A stretch of DNA of 64,000 nucleotides from Steinernema hermaphroditum (taxonomy: Eukaryota; Nematoda; Chromadorea; Rhabditida; Steinernematidae): NCBI GenBank assembly GCA_030435675.1, contig CM059622.1, positions 13,206,001-13,270,000 on the forward strand, written 5' to 3'. Below the pieces are notes generated by a model. That model saw only the letters and a list, made by a program, of their open reading frames with translations, had not been told where the DNA came from and searched no databases. This document shows positions 60,678-64,000 of this stretch, one piece after another (the stretch's first letter is position 1; each line of letters opens with the position of its first letter). The translations under genes were made by a program, and so were the position numbers.

Positions 60678-61403
60678 CTGAAAGAAGCTGATGGTAAGTA
60701 ATTGTAAAAAATAAACGCACGAAAAGATCGAAATGTTACATCTGTCGCGTTTTGTTGGCGGCGTTGCAGAAATATGAGCAGAGTATAAACTACAAGTTCT
60801 ATAGTGATGGACAACAAAAAGCGTGCGCGTTCAAAAACTTCAGAATAACAAGAAGATGTGATCAGTGATTATAGTGTGTTTATGCTAGTTCGTCGAAATA
60901 CGTGAACAAGATAAAATCAGAAGGTTTTCCAGAAAACAATAGTGCAAACAGTTCATCCACCTCTTTTCACACAGCTGTCTAAAATAAGGCCTTCTGTCTA
61001 GACTTCTGTATAGACCCTGTCTGCAAACAGGTTTATGCAAAAACTGACCGAAAACAGATTTTCATTCAAATGAAATAAAGTTTAGAGCGCGCTTCAGACA
61101 GTTAGACAGAACCGCTCCAACTGATCATTGAGGGCTGTCTATTGTCTGTCTCTCGCGCGCCGTCTCTGTTTTTGTTTTTGTTTATCGCGGGAATCGCTCT
61201 TTGCTTCCGAAGCGGCGACCCCTTAGTTATCGTCTTTCCTTCGCGTGAATCACTCACCCGCTTCGGCGCCAGCGATCGTCGCTGCACCGGACACAAACAA
61301 CGCGTCGCATCGATTAGAGTCGCTATGCTTTCGTAACTTATTTTCGTCCGTTTTTGCGATTAGGAATATCACCTCTTTAGTAATTCTCCTTTTTAACAGA
61401 TTT
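60678..61403. other. Divergent spacer between thioesterase and APEH
   Basis: No gene. It contains several GTCTAGAC / CTGTCT / AGACAGA runs (60975-61155). It must hold the promoters of both divergent genes. A TTTTTAACAG acceptor at 61390-61399 precedes the APEH start. Confidence 0.45.
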
Positions 61404-63998
61404 ATGCTTTCGCGCTTTGCGGCGCGAAGTCGCACACCCATAACGTTTATCCCCTGCAGAATGTTGCAAAACGAGGTGCGCGCTTTGGAAAAGCTGAAGG
61501 ACACATATGGTGACCTCGCGCAGATCCCGATCCCGATTGCCGGTAGAATAACGAAAGGAGAAAATGTTGTGCAGGTAAATTCAGAGAGTGCGTTGGATCC
61601 AACTGATATGCGAGTATTTAGGTGAGCAGCACCTGGGCCAACAGGGCGCTGCCGATGAAGAAGGTCGTGAAGTATCAGCGGGTTTCGGTTCTCGACAGAA
61701 ATCTCGAATGCATCTCGAATATCAATTCTTCGCTGATTCACTTCAAGTAAGTTGAATTGGACGGTTGAAGGCGTGAAGTTTTTGTCCAAAAGTGCCAGAA
61801 GTTAATTCTAATGTACATTCATTTCAGTTCCCAAGCGGTAGCTCATTCCCGTTCGGACAAGAAGCTCGCCCAACTACTGACCATTCCGGAGGGAAAAGAA
61901 AAGAAGCAGTATATTCGCGTCACCGATGGCGAATTGGAGCTGTGTTGCGCCGATGTATCGGGAATGAAGAAGCACGGCGTGGTGCACCCGAACGGAGAGT
62001 TTGGCGGGCTGAAGTGGTCCTATGGAGAAGGCCACATCCTCTACACGGCCGAAAGAAATGTGAAGACCGCGGAATATTTCAATGTTGACCTGGAGTGGGA
62101 AAATGACGAGAAAGTCATGGAGAGTGGAGTGGTATGATTAGGTCTTATATCCAGCGCTCGTATGAAGCTGTTTAGGGAGAGAAGTTCGCCCTGAATGAAT
62201 CGTGGGGTGAGCAGTGTTTCGAAGTAAAGAGGCCCGTGCTATGCATCATGGACGTCGTGAGTGGATCGGTTACGGTGCACGACCAGATGCCGACCAACAT
62301 TTCGCCACTCTTTGTAGGACTGTACATCTTTTTCGCGACTCATGCGAACTGTTTCAGAGCGTTTGGGCACCCAATGATCAGGGCATCGTTTTCTACGGCC
62401 TCAAGAACGAGCCGTACAAGCTGGGAAAGATTTACTGCAATAACAGAAAGTAGTAAACTTAATTGTGCGTGTTTAAATTAACCACTTCTCTTCAGGGGAG
62501 CTCTCTACTACTACGACGTGAACTCCGCGGAGTTGACGCAGCTGAGTGAGTCAGATGTCGGCATCGAGCACATCTCCTTCAGCCCTGACGGCAAATCTCT
62601 CGCCTACTTCCAACGTTCTTCTGGCGGACCCCACAACGCCTGTTTTGCCCTTCACGTGATTGACTGGACCACCAAGAAGCCCAGAGTCGCCGTTCCGATC
62701 GTCGGCACACCGGAGAACTTCGATGACTTTCCGGGATTCTTCGTCTACAGAGCGCAAGAACCGGAGCGTTTCTGGGCCAACGACAGCAAGAGAATGATCT
62801 TGACGACGACGTGGAGGTCTAAGTTCGAGATCGTCGTCGTGAACACGGAAACCGGGAAGGTCACGAAGCTGACCAACAACGGGAACACGCACGGCTCCTG
62901 GATGGTATTTGACATCTACGACGACAATCTCTTGGCGGTTGTCTCCGCCCCCAATCGCCCTCCGTCCATGCTGATCGCAGCGTTGCCGAAGGAAGGAGAC
63001 GAAGAGAATCTGATCTGGAAGCGGCTGCAGCAGAACGTGGGGACCGAGGACCGGAAGAACCTGCTGAACTATTCGTGGTCTCTGCAAGAGTTCCAACGCG
63101 AAGGACAAACACCCTATGAAGGAATACTCATTGTGCCGAACGACGAACCTTCGGTGCCTCTCGTCGTTTTCCCTCATGGTGGGCCTCATGGAGTGTCAAT
63201 CGCCGGGTAGTGCTTGCCCAATACCTCAGGTCATAATTCGCCTCTTTTCAGATATCCTCGTCGGGACATCGGTCTCATGCTCAACGCGGGTTATGCTGTT
63301 CTCTCCGTCAACTACCATGGATCCAGTGGGTTTGGAGACGATTTCATCCGATCTCTTCCTGGCAATGTCGGCGATCTTGACGTTAAGGACGTCCAGCATG
63401 CCGTTGAAACCGTCCTGAACTCCGATTCGCGGTTCGATCGGAACCGCGTGTGTGTCTTCGGCGGCTCGCACGGCGGATTTCTGACGAGTCACCTCGTCGG
63501 TCAGTATCCCGGCTTCTACAAGGCGGCCGTCGCTCTCAATCCTGTCACGAACATCGCTGCCATGCACGAGATTACGGACATCACGGACTGGTGCAGTGTG
63601 GAAGGAACCGGCGAAGACCACGACTACTCGAAGGGCATCACGAGTGAGCAGGTGAAGAACATGTACGAGAGGTCGCCGATCGCCCATGTGGAGAAAGTAA
63701 AGAAGCATTCGTGAACGGAACACTGCAAGACTGTTATTCAGGTTGTCACTCCATACATGCTGCTCATCGGCGAGAAGGATCTCCGAGTTGTGCCTCACTA
63801 TCGCGGCTTCCTCCGAAACCTCCAGGCCAGAGGCGTGCCCAACAAGTAGGACCTGCCCACCGCTGATCAAGCCCTAATGATTTACTTTCCAGAGTGCTCA
63901 GCTATCCGGAGTCGAATCATCCCCTCGAAGAAGTCGACGTCGAAGCCGACTACGCCATCAACATTATCCGCTGGTTCGACAAACACACCGCCGAGTGA
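61404..63998 (+). CDS. Acylaminoacyl-peptidase (APEH), S9C serine peptidase
   Basis: Nine exons (61404-61574, 61622-61746, 61828-62131, 62176-62313, 62358-62449, 62496-63206, 63252-63696, 63742-63845 and 63893-63998) give 731 residues; human APEH is 732. The enzyme removes N-acetylated amino acids from blocked peptides in the cytosol. The N-terminal two thirds form the beta-propeller. The C-terminal alpha/beta hydrolase has the oxyanion segment FPHGGPHG, the nucleophile in [10 protein letters not shown] (Ser about residue 586), the acid in LIGEKDLRV and the base in SYPESNHPL. All three catalytic residues are present. The N-terminal [15 protein letters not shown] is basic and could target mitochondria; a second ATG at 61461 (MLQNEVRAL) would give the usual cytosolic start. 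The gene is complete. Confidence 0.94.
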
Positions 63999-64000
63999 CT

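Overview
The window is nuclear DNA of a nematode, most likely a rhabditid. Introns are mostly 40-50 bases with TTTCAG-type acceptors. Many start codons sit a few bases after such an acceptor, as expected for spliced-leader trans-splicing. Genes are dense, one is a nematode SRAB-type chemoreceptor, and four genes form an operon-like run. The species cannot be told from the sequence.

Layout. 1-335: end of a secreted EGF-like repeat gene, followed by decayed exons of the same family. 2734-5333: complete SLC17-type transporter. 5348-17738: a rearranged accessory region holding partial copies of the lipid-transfer gene BLTP2 (three fragments, one inverted), a fold-back MITE inside direct repeats, a DIRS-like retroelement with intact gag and RT-RNase H frames, and on the minus strand a second EGF-repeat gene with a hAT-type MITE in an intron. 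17739-24091: the complete BLTP2/hobbit gene, 13 exons and 1913 codons, tail to tail with 6-phosphogluconate dehydrogenase (24252-25944, minus). 27533-28994: zinc-finger gene (minus). 30743-31354: NDUFA13. 31426-31753: small La-motif gene of unresolved structure (minus). 32495-38319: SPCS1, a second SPCS1, LONP1 and CPSF4, all plus strand with 150-170 base gaps, each preceded by a splice acceptor. 38661-40087: chemoreceptor (minus). 40100-50400: gene-poor and repeat-rich, with one small secreted-peptide gene at 46517-46741. 50439-51012: coiled-coil gene (minus). 52733-55055: MNX-class homeobox gene. 55235-60677: two thioesterase paralogues in opposite orientation around LSM6, a low-complexity hAT-type element and eIF2D. 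61404-63998: acylaminoacyl-peptidase, ending two bases before the window does.

Exon joins for the SLC17, BLTP2, 6PGDH, NDUFA13, LONP1, eIF2D, zinc-finger, coiled-coil, homeobox, thioesterase and APEH genes were worked out by hand; each gives one open frame with a total length divisible by three. Most conserved genes are housekeeping: membrane-contact lipid transfer, the pentose phosphate pathway, respiratory complex I, signal peptidase, mitochondrial proteolysis, mRNA 3' processing, U6 snRNA binding, translation initiation and peptide turnover. The unusual parts are the BLTP2 copy cluster, the DIRS-like element with no visible recombinase, the SPCS1 pair inside an operon-like array, the orphan peptide gene and the satellite-like hAT element.
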